From Streptomyces sp. NBC_01304 (GTDB lineage Bacteria; Actinomycetota; Actinomycetes; Streptomycetales; Streptomycetaceae): a stretch of DNA of 64,000 nt. A program made the position numbers and the translations under genes. The notes beneath the pieces are model-generated. The model saw nothing but the letters and a program-made list of their open reading frames with translations, did not search any database and was not told the DNA's origin. Position 1 is the first letter of the stretch. Every line of letters begins with the position of its first letter. The stretch is from contig NZ_CP109055.1 of NCBI RefSeq assembly GCF_035975855.1, positions 3,534,001-3,598,000 of the forward strand, read 5' to 3'. This document shows, piece after piece, positions 8,720 through 17,450 of this stretch.

Positions 8720-9641
8720 CGGCCCCACTCAACTGCAGGTCTTCCAGGTGGTTTTTGAACATTCGGGTGAGGAGCTCCGCCTCGGCGAAGTAGGACGTAC
8801 GGTCCGCATGGATCTCGTCGTCATCGTCGCCCCACTCGCCGGGCAGGGTTGCCGCGATACGGCCGTCCACCGAGCCTGTGGTGGCGGCCACCGCATAGGG
8901 GAGATGTTCCGCTGTGGGAGCTTCCAGAGCGGCGCCGTTGCGCCCGTCCTTCCAGTGCGCCGCGAGGGTGCCCGGCACGGAAAACGGCACCACGGCACCG
9001 GCATTGCCGCCCAGGTCCTCGAAAGCCTGGGCCAGCTGCTGCTTCTTGGTCTCGGCCCCGGGCAGGACGACGATCGCGACCGTAGCCACCATGTTTCCGC
9101 TGGGGTCCACGTAAGTGGCGCGCAGTACGGCCTTGCAACCCAGCTCCTGGGCCGACTTCAGGGTCTGCCCGTCCAGGCCCTTGTCGCAGGTGGTGTCGGG
9201 CGAGATGCCGAGACGGTGCCACATCGCGTACTTCGGGTTGGTGAGGTCACCAATGCGCGAGTCTCGATTGCCGATGGTGGCCGGGAAGACGCGGTCCGGC
9301 GACTCGTCGCTCCACACAGCCTCGCCATACTCAGGATTGGCAAGCGGCTGCTGGCTGTTGCTGTAGGCGTGCGCAGCGAGGGCGCCTCCCCCTGCAAGTA
9401 CCAGCACCCCGAAGAGGCCGAGCAGTGAGCCCACGACCATGCGGGCCGTGCGCCCGCCGTTGCCGTTCGGAGCCCGAGGGGGGACAGGGGCAGTCACGGG
9501 CGGCATGACCGGCGGCTGTGGCTGCTGCTGCGGAGGCACGTTGGTCATTGGGGGCGGGGAACCTGGCACTTGCTGCCAACTCCCGTGCTGAGGCGGCTGC
9601 CCGTACGGGTTACCGCTCCCCGGCGGCGTCGGATAGGACAT
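8712..9641 (-). CDS. Pro-rich bitopic membrane protein of the ESX locus
   Basis: 309 residues from ATG 9641, which follows GAGAGGGA; the longer frame upstream of it has no ribosome site. Residues 1 to about 65 are Pro/Gln/Gly-rich and presumably cytoplasmic. A transmembrane helix covers about 68-92. An extracytoplasmic domain follows, with two cysteines near residues 152 and 169 (TTCDK, LGCKA). The gene overlaps the first mycosin gene, so protein and protease are probably made in step and meet at the outer face of the membrane. The arrangement resembles EccB-like or mycosin-accessory proteins, but I find no family motif. Confidence 0.78.
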   Translation of the reverse strand: MSYPTPPGSGNPYGQPPQHGSWQQVPGSPPPMTNVPPQQQPQPPVMPPVTAPVPPRAPNGNGGRTARMVVGSLLGLFGVLVLAGGGALAAHAYSNSQQPLANPEYGEAVWSDESPDRVFPATIGNRDSRIGDLTNPKYAMWHRLGISPDTTCDKGLDGQTLKSAQELGCKAVLRATYVDPSGNMVATVAIVVLPGAETKKQQLAQAFEDLGGNAGAVVPFSVPGTLAAHWKDGRNGAALEAPTAEHLPYAVAATTGSVDGRIAATLPGEWGDDDDEIHADRTSYFAEAELLTRMFKNHLEDLQLSGADD

Positions 9642-10102
9642 GGGTTCCCTCTCGCGCGTTCCTCTGGCGAGGGGCACGGTGCGCGGTCCGGTCACACGCA
9701 ACGCAAGGTCGTCATCTCCGCCGGCCTGCGAGCAAATGCGTTCTGCAGGGTCAGCCGGGGCGACTCTCGCATCTTCTGATACGCCCTCCCCGTTAGTCAC
9801 ACAAGACCTTATGGCCTTCGCGAACGCAAGGCGGACCAGGGGTCGTACGGGTTCCGTGCAGGAATTGTGATCGGACGGAGAGCCGTCATGGCTTCGCAAG
9901 TGCACGCTCATGCGGAGCGCAGGGGCGTGCAGGACGAAGGATGCCCCTCAGCGCCTCGGCGGCAGAATGCGTACATCCCCCGTCCCGGTCGATCTCGCCC
10001 AGGAAAGGGGATGCGTGTGCGATGCGCCGCCGGCCTCGGGGTGGCGGCGGCCGGGGAGCACAGCGTGCCGGCCGGAGCCAACCAGCCCGGCCGACACGGA
10101 AC
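9642..10102. other. 461-bp intergenic stretch in the ESX locus
   Basis: No convincing gene is visible. Open frames here are shadows that run into neighbouring genes. The stretch should contain the promoter for the 8712-9641 gene and the end of transcription from the second mycosin gene, for which the hairpin at 9921-9948 is the best candidate. Confidence 0.6.
9921..9948 (-). terminator. Possible hairpin after the second mycosin gene
   Basis: AGGGGCGT at 9921-9928 pairs with ATGCCCCT at 9941-9948 (one G-U pair) across a 12-nt loop, 155 bp downstream of the stop at 10103. Confidence 0.35.
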
Positions 10103-11452
10103 TTACTGGCCCTGCCCCCCATACGGGTTGTGCTGCTGCGGGGCCTGCCCCGGAGGGGTCGGGTACTGCTGGCCCTGCGCTGCGGTGGGGTAAGGCTGGT
10201 TCTGGTTCGGCGGGTAGCCCATGCCGCCGCCGGGGCCACCGGGGCCGGGGCCGCCGCCGCCTCGGTTTCGGCGGGTGCGCATTACGGCGAAGATGATGCC
10301 GCCGACGATCACTACAGCTGCGATGCCTCCGATGATGAGAGGCAAAGGCAGGCCGCTGGAGGAAGAGTCCTTCTCCTTGGCCTGAGTTGAACCGTCATCG
10401 CCGCCTGCGGAGGCGCCGCCCGCCTTGGATTCGGTACCTGACGGGAGCTGCTCCAAGGGGCCCTCCTTGGGGCCCTTCGGGATGTCCATCGTGAGCGCCT
10501 TATTGGGGCGGATGATCCCGTAGCCGTACTCCTCGTCGGGAGCTGTCAGACCCTTATGGCCGAGGAAAGAAGCCGACTTGACGAGGCGGTTGATCACTTG
10601 CCCCGCAGTGAGATCAGGGTACTTAGCCCGGACTAGTGCGGCGGTGGCTGATACGAGGGCTGTGGCATCTGAGGTTCCGCTGGCAATACCGTAACCCTGC
10701 GCCCTGGTCTTATTCGCAGCCAAGATATCGACACCTGGGGCAGTCAATGTCACTTGCTTGCCAGTTGCGGAGCTCTCCCAGAGGTTGGCCTCTTTATCCA
10801 CGGCACCGACGGCCACAACGCCGGGCAACGCCGCCGGTTCTGCAACGCCACCGCCATGATTCCCTGTTGCCGCAACAACAATCACGTCACGCTGTTGGGC
10901 ATAAGCAATCGCCTCGCGGCCGTCAGATCCAGTCTTACTGTACTCATCACCGAAAGACAGATTGATAACCTTGGCCCCTTTGTCCACGGCATATCGAACC
11001 GCAGGCGCCCAGGTCTCATCCAGGTTCTTATCGGCCTTCCCCTGAAGGGTACGCAAAGGCAAGATCTTCGCCTTTGGCGCAAATCCAATCATGCCGGAGG
11101 AATTTCCTGGACCGTGACCATGTGCAGCGATAAGGCTCGCCATTCTAGTGCCATGCCCAATTTTGTCTTCCTGGGCATCCCCACCGCCTGTGTAGTCCCT
11201 GCCTTCGAGGACCTGGCCACGCAGGTCTGGATGACTTCCATCCACACCTGAGTCAATGACGGCAACCGTGACGCCCTCACCCTGAGATTGCGCCCAGGTG
11301 TCCTTCATTTTGAATACGTCCAGGACCCACTGTTGGTCCCGGACATAATCAGCCGAGGCAGTCGGTGCTGAAGTGAGGAGCAAGGCTCCTGTCAACGCCA
11401 CGACTCCCGCCGTGGACCAGACTCGCTTGGCACCCAATTCCCTGCTCCTCAC
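10103..11452 (-). CDS. Mycosin-type S8 serine protease (second copy)
   Basis: 449 residues from GTG 11452. An in-frame TTG at 11437 has a better purine-rich site (AGGAGCAGGG) and is an alternative. It has a signal peptide (about 1-34), catalytic Asp67 (VIDSGVD), His100 (GHGTRMA), oxyanion Asn198 and Ser261 (GTSDATA), a transmembrane helix (about 362-384) and a Gly/Pro/Gln-rich cytoplasmic tail of about 60 residues. The long tail sets it apart from the other two mycosins. Base composition is unusual: positions 10921-10980 contain 28 G/C of 60, against 47 of 60 at 14041-14100 in the third mycosin gene, and AT-ending codons are frequent. It lies just downstream of the 12988/13380 substrate pair and may serve that pair. 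Confidence 0.9.
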   Translation of the reverse strand: MRSRELGAKRVWSTAGVVALTGALLLTSAPTASADYVRDQQWVLDVFKMKDTWAQSQGEGVTVAVIDSGVDGSHPDLRGQVLEGRDYTGGGDAQEDKIGHGTRMASLIAAHGHGPGNSSGMIGFAPKAKILPLRTLQGKADKNLDETWAPAVRYAVDKGAKVINLSFGDEYSKTGSDGREAIAYAQQRDVIVVAATGNHGGGVAEPAALPGVVAVGAVDKEANLWESSATGKQVTLTAPGVDILAANKTRAQGYGIASGTSDATALVSATAALVRAKYPDLTAGQVINRLVKSASFLGHKGLTAPDEEYGYGIIRPNKALTMDIPKGPKEGPLEQLPSGTESKAGGASAGGDDGSTQAKEKDSSSSGLPLPLIIGGIAAVVIVGGIIFAVMRTRRNRGGGGPGPGGPGGGMGYPPNQNQPYPTAAQGQQYPTPPGQAPQQHNPYGGQGQ

Positions 11453-11527
11453 TCAACTGCGACTGGTTCCGCCAGTCTTCATACAGGCGAGCCGCACGGA
11501 TCTTCCGTGCGGCTCGCTCACGTGTGC

Positions 11528-12988
11528 CTACTCGATGTTGCGCGGCACGTTCCGGTTGCGGTCCTCTTCAGAGATCCAGGTCTCCTCGTCCTCGACCAAC
11601 CAGTCGGGACGCTCGCCCCCGTTCTCCTCTTCCCCACGACGGTTGCCACCGCGACCACCCATGCCGCCAGCGCCGCCCATCATGCCACCGCGCTGTGAAC
11701 CGCCACGGCTGCCGTGCAGACCCGAGCCACTGCCCGCACCCTTGCCGGCGATGCCCTTGGCTGCACCAACGACACCGCCGCGCGCCTTGGCCAGAGCTCC
11801 ACGGCCACCGGCACCGGCACCGCCGCGGCCAGCAGCACCGGCACCGGCTCCACCGCCCATGCCGCCCATGCCAGCGCGGCCAGCACCATTACGGCCGGCT
11901 CCGGAGCCGCCCAGGCCTCCGGCTCGTCCACCGCCGGCGCCCGGGATACCGAGTCCACCGCGACCGCCGCCCTTACCGAGACCACCGCCACCACTGGGAA
12001 CCATCACGCCAGGGCCTGCTCCGCCGCCGGGGCCTGTCCCACCCCCACCACCGATGGGTCCAGGCCCACCCGTGCCAGGGCCCGGCCCAGTCAGGCCGGG
12101 CTTGATGCCGTCCACGTTCGTACCAGTCGAGGGCGGCAGCTGTGAGCCTCCCGTGATGCCCTTGGGTCGCGGAACGGCAGGAGCCTGATCAACGCCCTTG
12201 GGCGGGCCTGCGCTCCACGGCTTGGGACCCGAGCCCACAGCGCCTGGCCGGGATGCGCCTCCTGTGCCACCAGGCACTACAGGCGGTGGGATCTCGACGT
12301 TGCGATTGGGCTCCTTGATGTTGCCTTCGCCATCATCTTGGATCGGGTTGTTCTTGAGATTCCGCGTGACCCGCATGTACTGGGCCCCGAGATTCTCCAT
12401 GACGGCAACGCCGTTGAGCTGTGCTTCCCGGCTCGCACCGATCTTGCCCTCATTGATCTGCGCCACTTCTGCAGTGGTCAGCTTGCGGTCCTTGAGGTCA
12501 TTGGCCGTCGATGAGCCGTCATCCCACTGCCAGTCGGAGAGAGCGTCACCAACCTTCGCCCAGCCACTGGGCTCCTTGATGTCATCCAACTGTGCTTTGT
12601 AGGTGCGCAGCTGAGTAGCGGCATCGGTCATCTGACCACTATTCAGGTCAGCATGCCAGGCGGCATTCCTGACGCTCTGCGAGATGGTTCGCGCCTTCTT
12701 GGCGAAGGACGTGGCAGCTTCCCCGCCCCAGTGCTCCAAGACATCGTTAACTGCCTTGTCCAACAGGCCAGCGATCCCCTCGCCGTCCTTGCCTCCGGCG
12801 AGGATCTCCTTGACCTTGCCCCAGTGGCGGCCAACCTCCTCGATCGCACCCGGGTTTGTACCGTCAAGCATCTGCTTGAGTTCCTTGAGCGGGTACTGAA
12901 TGAAGTCGGTCTTCGTCTCCGGGCGTCCTGTGGTGCAGGTTGCGCCCTCGATTACTGGCGGCTTCGGCTGTCCATTTTCACCGGCCAT
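11528..12988 (-). CDS. PPE/WXG-like protein with long glycine-rich tail
   Basis: 486 residues from ATG 12988, behind GGGGAAGGG. Residues 1 to about 215 are helical with a W-G-G turn (around residue 88), like a long WXG100 or PPE-type domain. Residues about 230-455 are Pro/Gly-rich and include many GG and GAG runs with scattered Arg, and are probably disordered. The last 25 residues are acidic (RPDWLVEDEETW...). Streptomyces ESX loci often carry such a protein with an acidic tail of this kind; this is family impression, not a measured match. It lies 41 bp after the small YxxxE protein gene, so the two are a likely co-exported pair. The following gene is a mycosin. Confidence 0.8.
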   Translation of the reverse strand: MAGENGQPKPPVIEGATCTTGRPETKTDFIQYPLKELKQMLDGTNPGAIEEVGRHWGKVKEILAGGKDGEGIAGLLDKAVNDVLEHWGGEAATSFAKKARTISQSVRNAAWHADLNSGQMTDAATQLRTYKAQLDDIKEPSGWAKVGDALSDWQWDDGSSTANDLKDRKLTTAEVAQINEGKIGASREAQLNGVAVMENLGAQYMRVTRNLKNNPIQDDGEGNIKEPNRNVEIPPPVVPGGTGGASRPGAVGSGPKPWSAGPPKGVDQAPAVPRPKGITGGSQLPPSTGTNVDGIKPGLTGPGPGTGGPGPIGGGGGTGPGGGAGPGVMVPSGGGGLGKGGGRGGLGIPGAGGGRAGGLGGSGAGRNGAGRAGMGGMGGGAGAGAAGRGGAGAGGRGALAKARGGVVGAAKGIAGKGAGSGSGLHGSRGGSQRGGMMGGAGGMGGRGGNRRGEEENGGERPDWLVEDEETWISEEDRNRNVPRNIE

Positions 12989-13029
12989 TTTGAACCCTTC
13001 CCCTCAACAGGTGATGCTTGATCGGACTG

Positions 13030-13380
13030 CTAATCCCACTTGTTTCCGCTCGGCCCCCCAGAGTCACCACCCATTTGATTCCTGTTCGCGTACTCCTGCT
13101 CGGTGTACTTGTCCTTGACCTTGGAGGTGCTCTTACCGAACTGGTCAATCAATCCGTGCAGCCCTTTGATCGCGCTCTCCAGGCTGGTCTTCATGTCCTT
13201 GTGCGCCATGTGGAGGTCGGACGCCTCCATGAAGTTGCAGTTCGCGCCGAATGCCCCGGACGGAATCTCCGTCGAGTACCGCGACGTCTCCCCCGCCTTG
13301 TCCATGTCGTCCAGCAACGTCCAGAGCTTCCGGATGACCTCGTCCAGTGCGCTCAGATCAACCCGCATGCCGTCACTCAT
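13030..13380 (-). CDS. Small helical ESX-type protein with YxxxE signal
   Basis: 116 residues; ATG 13380 follows GAGAGG, and Met5 is an alternative start. The protein is a predicted helical hairpin. In the C-terminal part YTEQE matches the YxxxD/E type VII export signal, followed by a short polar tail. The WXG turn is absent here but present in the neighbour encoded at 11528-12988, which fits a split-motif heterodimer. Single cysteine near residue 48. No enzymatic feature. Confidence 0.78.
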   Translation of the reverse strand: MSDGMRVDLSALDEVIRKLWTLLDDMDKAGETSRYSTEIPSGAFGANCNFMEASDLHMAHKDMKTSLESAIKGLHGLIDQFGKSTSKVKDKYTEQEYANRNQMGGDSGGPSGNKWD

Positions 13381-13467
13381 ACCCCGTGTCCTCTCCCCTG
13401 TTTCCCAATTTCTCCGCGCCCGCCCAAGCGGCGCAATTGACGCAAATACCTAGAAGAACGCCCTGAA

Positions 13468-14742
13468 CTACCCACCAGCACCAGCAGACCCACCCCGCTT
13501 CCTCTGCCAGTCCCGCAAAGCAACGCCACTACCACTGGCGATCAACACCAACAGCAAGGTCGCCCCCAACACATACAGCGCGATCCGCTGTTCCTTCTCC
13601 GCCTCGCTCTCCCCCATCGTGACCTCCATGGGGACAGCCCCGCCAGCCCCGATCTTCACCGGCGGGTCCGGCTGAGGGGAGCTGCCCGGAGTGGAGTCGT
13701 CCGAGACGGCGGCAATCGGGTCCACGACGCCCCAGCCCACGTAGCGGTTGGGGCCACGGCCCGTGCGCTGGGCCGTCTCCTGCATGCGCGTGGCGATCTG
13801 TTCGGCCGTCCAGCCAGGGTGCTTCTCCTTCAGGAGCGCCGCGACCCCGGCCACGTACGGCGCGGCGAAGCTCGTTCCGTCCGAGGAGCACTGGCCGCCC
13901 TTCGGGACCGTCGAGACCATGCCCATGCCGGGGGCCGCGATGTCGACGAAGGATCCGGACTGCGAGAAGAAGGCGCGCTCGTCGTTGCGGTCGGAGGCTG
14001 CCACGGCCAGGACGCCCGGGTACGAGGCCGGGTAGGTGTCGGCGGACTTGCCGTCCGCGCCGTCGTTGCCGGCGGCGGCGACGATCAGCGGGCCCTTGCC
14101 GTCCTTGACCGCGTTCGCGACCGTGGCCCTGAGGATCGCGTTGTCCTTGCGCTTCTCCGTGTCCGAGGAGATGTTGATGATGTCCGCGCCCGCGGCGACC
14201 GCGTCCTTGATGGCGTCAGACATGGTGTTGGAGTTGCCCTGGTGCTTGTCGTCGGCCCCTCCGGTGTAGCGGAAGGAGAGGATCTTGGCCTTGGGAGCGA
14301 TGCCGGCGAAGCCGGTGCCGTCCATCGGGCGGGCCGCGATGATGCCTGCGACGCGGGTGCCGTGACCTTCCAGGTCGTCGTTGCCCTTGCCACCCACGTA
14401 GCTCTTGCCGGGACCCTTGAGAGCGTCAGTCAGCTGACTGTTACCGGCGTCCACGCCCGTGTCGATGACCGCGACCGTGACGCCCTCACCCGTGGCCTGC
14501 TCGCGGAGCTGGTCAAGAAGTATGCGCTGGAGCGACCATGGCGTGGACTTGAGGTTCTCCCCGCCGAACTCGCACTCGTCACTGGCGGCCGGCGCGGATG
14601 CGGGGATACCGGAAGCGGCGAACGCCGGCGGAGCCGAGGCGAGGCAGACTCCGGTCGCAGCGAGTACGCCAAAGGCCCGCTGCAGTGCGCGGGTTCCACT
14701 CGTACTCGTACGCCGACGCGAACGGGGTGTCAGGACCCCCAT
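13468..14742 (-). CDS. Mycosin-type S8 serine protease (third copy)
   Basis: 424 residues from ATG 14742; the frame is open to 14886, but the Arg-rich start plus hydrophobic core is best completed at 14742. It has a signal peptide (about 1-43), catalytic Asp94 (VIDTGVD), His127 (GHGTRVAG), Asn226 (AAGNDG) and Ser291 (GTSFAAP), and a C-terminal transmembrane helix (about 387-407). Cys57 and Cys285 could form the extracellular disulphide known in mycosins. It is the closest of the three to the EsxB/EsxA pair and is the most canonical, so it is the best candidate for the core-machine MycP. It has no tail beyond about 17 residues. Confidence 0.9.
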   Translation of the reverse strand: MGVLTPRSRRRTSTSGTRALQRAFGVLAATGVCLASAPPAFAASGIPASAPAASDECEFGGENLKSTPWSLQRILLDQLREQATGEGVTVAVIDTGVDAGNSQLTDALKGPGKSYVGGKGNDDLEGHGTRVAGIIAARPMDGTGFAGIAPKAKILSFRYTGGADDKHQGNSNTMSDAIKDAVAAGADIINISSDTEKRKDNAILRATVANAVKDGKGPLIVAAAGNDGADGKSADTYPASYPGVLAVAASDRNDERAFFSQSGSFVDIAAPGMGMVSTVPKGGQCSSDGTSFAAPYVAGVAALLKEKHPGWTAEQIATRMQETAQRTGRGPNRYVGWGVVDPIAAVSDDSTPGSSPQPDPPVKIGAGGAVPMEVTMGESEAEKEQRIALYVLGATLLLVLIASGSGVALRDWQRKRGGSAGAGG

Positions 14743-14855
14743 GTTCAGGACCCCCAGGACCTTCGAGCCCGCGAAGTCGTCAGAGACTCCACGGAACTCA
14801 CCATTGCTGGATGTTGCTGGATCTGGATTGCTGCCGGTTGCCCGGCGGCAGAGGC

Positions 14856-14897
14856 GGGACGGCCCGGTGAACGCCGTGGCGCCCACCGGGCCGTCCC
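14856..14897 (-). terminator. Strong hairpin after esxA
   Basis: A perfect 14-bp stem (14856-14869 with 14884-14897, GGGACGGCCCGGTG) closes a 14-nt loop and lies 37 bp downstream of the esxA stop. It probably isolates the short, highly expressed esxBA transcript from the mycosin gene beyond it. Confidence 0.75.
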
Positions 14898-14933
14898 AAC
14901 TCGATGCACTTCAAGTCACCTTGAGCCGAAGGC

Positions 14934-15218
14934 TCAGTTCCAGGTGTTGGCGTTGGCCGTCTCGGTCGCCTTGTAGGCGTCAGCCGAGTTCTGCAGCGCC
15001 GTGGCGATCTTCAGCAGGGTCTGGTGCAGGTCAGCAGCAGTGGTGTCCCACTCCTTCTGCTTGCGCTGGTAACCCTCCTGCGCCTCACCCTCCCAGGTGG
15101 CGGCAACGGCCTTGACCGCCGACTCGATGTCGTCGAGCTGGCCCTTGATCTTGCCGGCGGTGCTGCGCACGTCCTGGGACGCGTTGATGATCGTGGAGTA
15201 ATTGACGAGGATGGACAT
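14934..15218 (-). CDS. esxA: EsxA, WXG100 type VII secretion substrate
   Basis: 94 residues, the family's usual length of about 100. It is a helix-turn-helix hairpin with W-E-G in the middle (around residue 42) and overall similarity to ESAT-6 (positions such as W-x-x-T-A-x-x-L in helix 2). ATG 15218 follows AAAGGG. It is the second gene after esxB, 54 bp downstream, and a strong terminator follows. EsxA and EsxB form a heterodimer exported by the ESX machine; in Streptomyces the pair has been linked to development rather than virulence. The assignment of A and B rests on gene order and on the export signal in the partner. Confidence 0.9.
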   Translation of the reverse strand: MSILVNYSTIINASQDVRSTAGKIKGQLDDIESAVKAVAATWEGEAQEGYQRKQKEWDTTAADLHQTLLKIATALQNSADAYKATETANANTWN

Positions 15219-15272
15219 CGTCGATCCCTTTCAGGAAGAAGGAAGTCGGAGAGGTGAAGCGAGCGGGCTCGA

Positions 15273-15584
15273 TCAGCCGAAGTCGGACATGATCTTGCTG
15301 ATCTCGGAGTTCTGCTGCTCCTCGGACGCGGTGTAGTTGGTCCGCGTGGAGTCGACGGCTTCCTTGATGTCCCGGAGGATGTCGCTCATCTTCTTCGCGT
15401 CCTGGTTCCAACGCTCCTGAAGCGAGTGGTACGACTTGGCCGCCTGGCCCTGCCAGCCGCCCGCGATCTGGTCGATCACGCCGTTGAGACGGCTGATCTC
15501 ACCCTGGATCGAGCCGTTCGCCCGGTCGATGTCGCCCGAGAGCTTGGCGAGTGAGTCTTCTGTTACCCGAAACTGGCCGGCCAT
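15273..15584 (-). CDS. esxB: EsxB, WXG100 protein with YxxxE export signal
   Basis: 103 residues from ATG 15584 with GGAAGG in place. It is a helical hairpin with a W-Q-G turn (around residue 44). The tail contains YTASEEQQ, which matches the CFP-10 tail and the YxxxD/E secretion signal read by EccC. First gene of the esxBA transcript, with two TGCGTCA direct repeats in its promoter region. It should bind EsxA and direct the pair to the EccC ATPase, which is not in this window. Confidence 0.92.
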   Translation of the reverse strand: MAGQFRVTEDSLAKLSGDIDRANGSIQGEISRLNGVIDQIAGGWQGQAAKSYHSLQERWNQDAKKMSDILRDIKEAVDSTRTNYTASEEQQNSEISKIMSDFG

Positions 15585-15640
15585 GGTGAACCTTCCCCCA
15601 TGTGGTTGTGGACCGGGAAGCCCGTACCGCTCCCCGGAAT

Positions 15641-15658
15641 TGCGTCATATCTGCGTCA
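15641..15658. promoter_or_regulatory. Two TGCGTCA direct repeats upstream of esxBA
   Basis: TGCGTCA at 15641-15647 and 15652-15658 are 11 bp apart, one helical turn, so both copies face the same side of the DNA. They lie 57-74 bp upstream of the esxB start on the transcribed side. Candidate operator; the binding protein is unknown. Confidence 0.45.
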
Positions 15659-15749
15659 CATCAATGAGCGCTAGTAGCACTCTATCGTCCGTCTGTCACA
15701 CATCCAGCGGCATGAGCGATCAGTTACAGACTTCACACACGCGTGCTAC

Positions 15750-15770
15750 GGCTTCGTGATTCGCGAAGCC
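15750..15770 (-). terminator. Short hairpin after eccB
   Basis: GGCTTCG at 15750-15756 pairs with CGAAGCC at 15764-15770, 63 bp downstream of the eccB stop. The stem is only 7 bp, so this is a weak call. Confidence 0.3.
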
Positions 15771-15833
15771 CGCACACGCCCCGCGCGCACCGTCAACCGA
15801 CGGTTCGCGCAGGTGACTTGGGGTGTCCGGGCG

Positions 15834-17450
15834 TCACTGGCTTTGCGCCTGCTTAGCGCTTCCGGTGTCCAGCGTCGGCCCCTTGGGGATGAACTGCGCG
15901 AACGTGTAAGGAACGTACATCTGGTTGGTCAGCTTCTCGTAGCCGAGCCGGGTCCGCGCCTTGTCCGTCTCGCTGGGCTGCCCCCCGGAGCCGGAGTCGG
16001 AGCCGGAATCGGAACCGGAGCCGGTGCCCGTCTTGTCCGATGCGTTGTCGTTGCCCTTCGGCAGCGAGTAGCGCAGGCCCGTGTCCGTCAGTAGGTACTG
16101 GGCGCCGCCGGCTGCCGCCGCGCCGCGGACCTCCGTGAAGAGGAGACCCGAGCCCGAGGAGACATACGCGTTCAGGGACTCGGCGATGACCTTCTTCGGG
16201 TACGTCGTACCGGCCCAGGCGGTGAGGTTGGGCTTCTTGTCGGCGCCGATGCTGCCGTCGTACACGCTGCACGAGGTGTCCTTCGCCGCGGCAGTGGCCG
16301 TCTCCGGGCCGTTGGCCTGGGCCGGGACTTCCTGCGGCCAGCCCTTGTCACCGTAGAACGGCTTCGCCTGCCCGCCGTTGGCGTCGATGATGGACGTCGT
16401 GCGGGCCGGGATGGCGTGGATCTGGTTGGTCGCGTACGCCACCTCGGCGGCCGGCGACGCCAGGAGGAGCTTGGCCACGAACGGCGTGACGGCGGCGACC
16501 TCGTTCTTCAGGACCACGTAGTACATCTTGCCCTGGGCATCGTCATCGGCCTCGAGGACCCGGCCCACCGTGGACCCATCGGCCGGCAGTCCCTTGACCT
16601 TGGTCGGCTCTCCGATGGACGGCACCGTCGGGAACGTAATGGCCTGCCCCTCGTTGAGCGTGGCGAGCCATTCCTTGCTGACCTGCTGCGGAATGTTCTG
16701 AGAGCCGATGGCGGTGGCCTTCAGCTTCGCGGCCGTGGTCTTCTCGTCCTTGGTGAGCTTCACCTTGGGCCCGCCGATCGCCAGCCGGTTGCCCTTGCTG
16801 TCGATCAGGAAGTCCGTTTCCGTGGTGGGTTCGTTGACATACAGAACCTCACTGCCGCCGACCTTTCCGCGGCCCGCCACCGACTTGGCATCCTCGTCGT
16901 CGAGCACGAACACCGCACGGTCGATGGCGGTGCCGGACTTGGCCGGCCGCTCGCACACGGCCCAGGTCTTCTCCTTCTCCGCGTCCTCCGGCTTGGGCAG
17001 GCGGTCGGGAGCGTAGGGAATACCGAGCGTCGCCCCATGCGGGATGTCGCTCTTGTCGATCTCCTTGCCCGGCACCTCGATGACCTTGCCCTTGCCCTTG
17101 TCGAGCATCAGCTTGGCGGAGGCGTAGTTGAGGACGGGGTGAAGGGTGTTCACCTTCTTGCTGCTGCCCGGCACTTCATCAGGAAGGACGACATAGCGGG
17201 TCGTGGAGTCGCTGTCGACGATGATGTATTCGCCGGGGGTGTCCCACCCCACGGGCGCCTTCGGCTTGATCACACCCCAGGCGATGAAGCCGATGACAAG
17301 GACGATCGCCACCGCGAAACTGGGCATCACGGTGCGAATCGGGCGCGGCGCGCCCTCCTCGGAGCCCCCGGGGGACGGCGCCAGGAACGCAGCGACGGTG
17401 CGCTTGCGAGCGAACGTATAGGCGGCGAGCTCATCCCGACGCTTTGCCAT
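15834..17450 (-). CDS. eccB: EccB, ESX membrane core component
   Basis: 538 residues, close to the usual 480-540. The N-terminus has the EccB signature of a basic cytoplasmic segment (KRRDELAAYTFARKR) followed by one transmembrane helix (about 43-62). A large periplasmic-side domain follows. Paired cysteines (around residues 166 and 377) match the disulphide expected in EccB. The C-terminal 60 residues are low-complexity Ser/Gly/Asp and then Pro/Gln. EccB is part of the ESX pore complex with EccC, EccD and EccE. The gene is divergent from eccE across about 370 bp. Confidence 0.92.
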   Translation of the reverse strand: MAKRRDELAAYTFARKRTVAAFLAPSPGGSEEGAPRPIRTVMPSFAVAIVLVIGFIAWGVIKPKAPVGWDTPGEYIIVDSDSTTRYVVLPDEVPGSSKKVNTLHPVLNYASAKLMLDKGKGKVIEVPGKEIDKSDIPHGATLGIPYAPDRLPKPEDAEKEKTWAVCERPAKSGTAIDRAVFVLDDEDAKSVAGRGKVGGSEVLYVNEPTTETDFLIDSKGNRLAIGGPKVKLTKDEKTTAAKLKATAIGSQNIPQQVSKEWLATLNEGQAITFPTVPSIGEPTKVKGLPADGSTVGRVLEADDDAQGKMYYVVLKNEVAAVTPFVAKLLLASPAAEVAYATNQIHAIPARTTSIIDANGGQAKPFYGDKGWPQEVPAQANGPETATAAAKDTSCSVYDGSIGADKKPNLTAWAGTTYPKKVIAESLNAYVSSGSGLLFTEVRGAAAAGGAQYLLTDTGLRYSLPKGNDNASDKTGTGSGSDSGSDSGSGGQPSETDKARTRLGYEKLTNQMYVPYTFAQFIPKGPTLDTGSAKQAQSQ

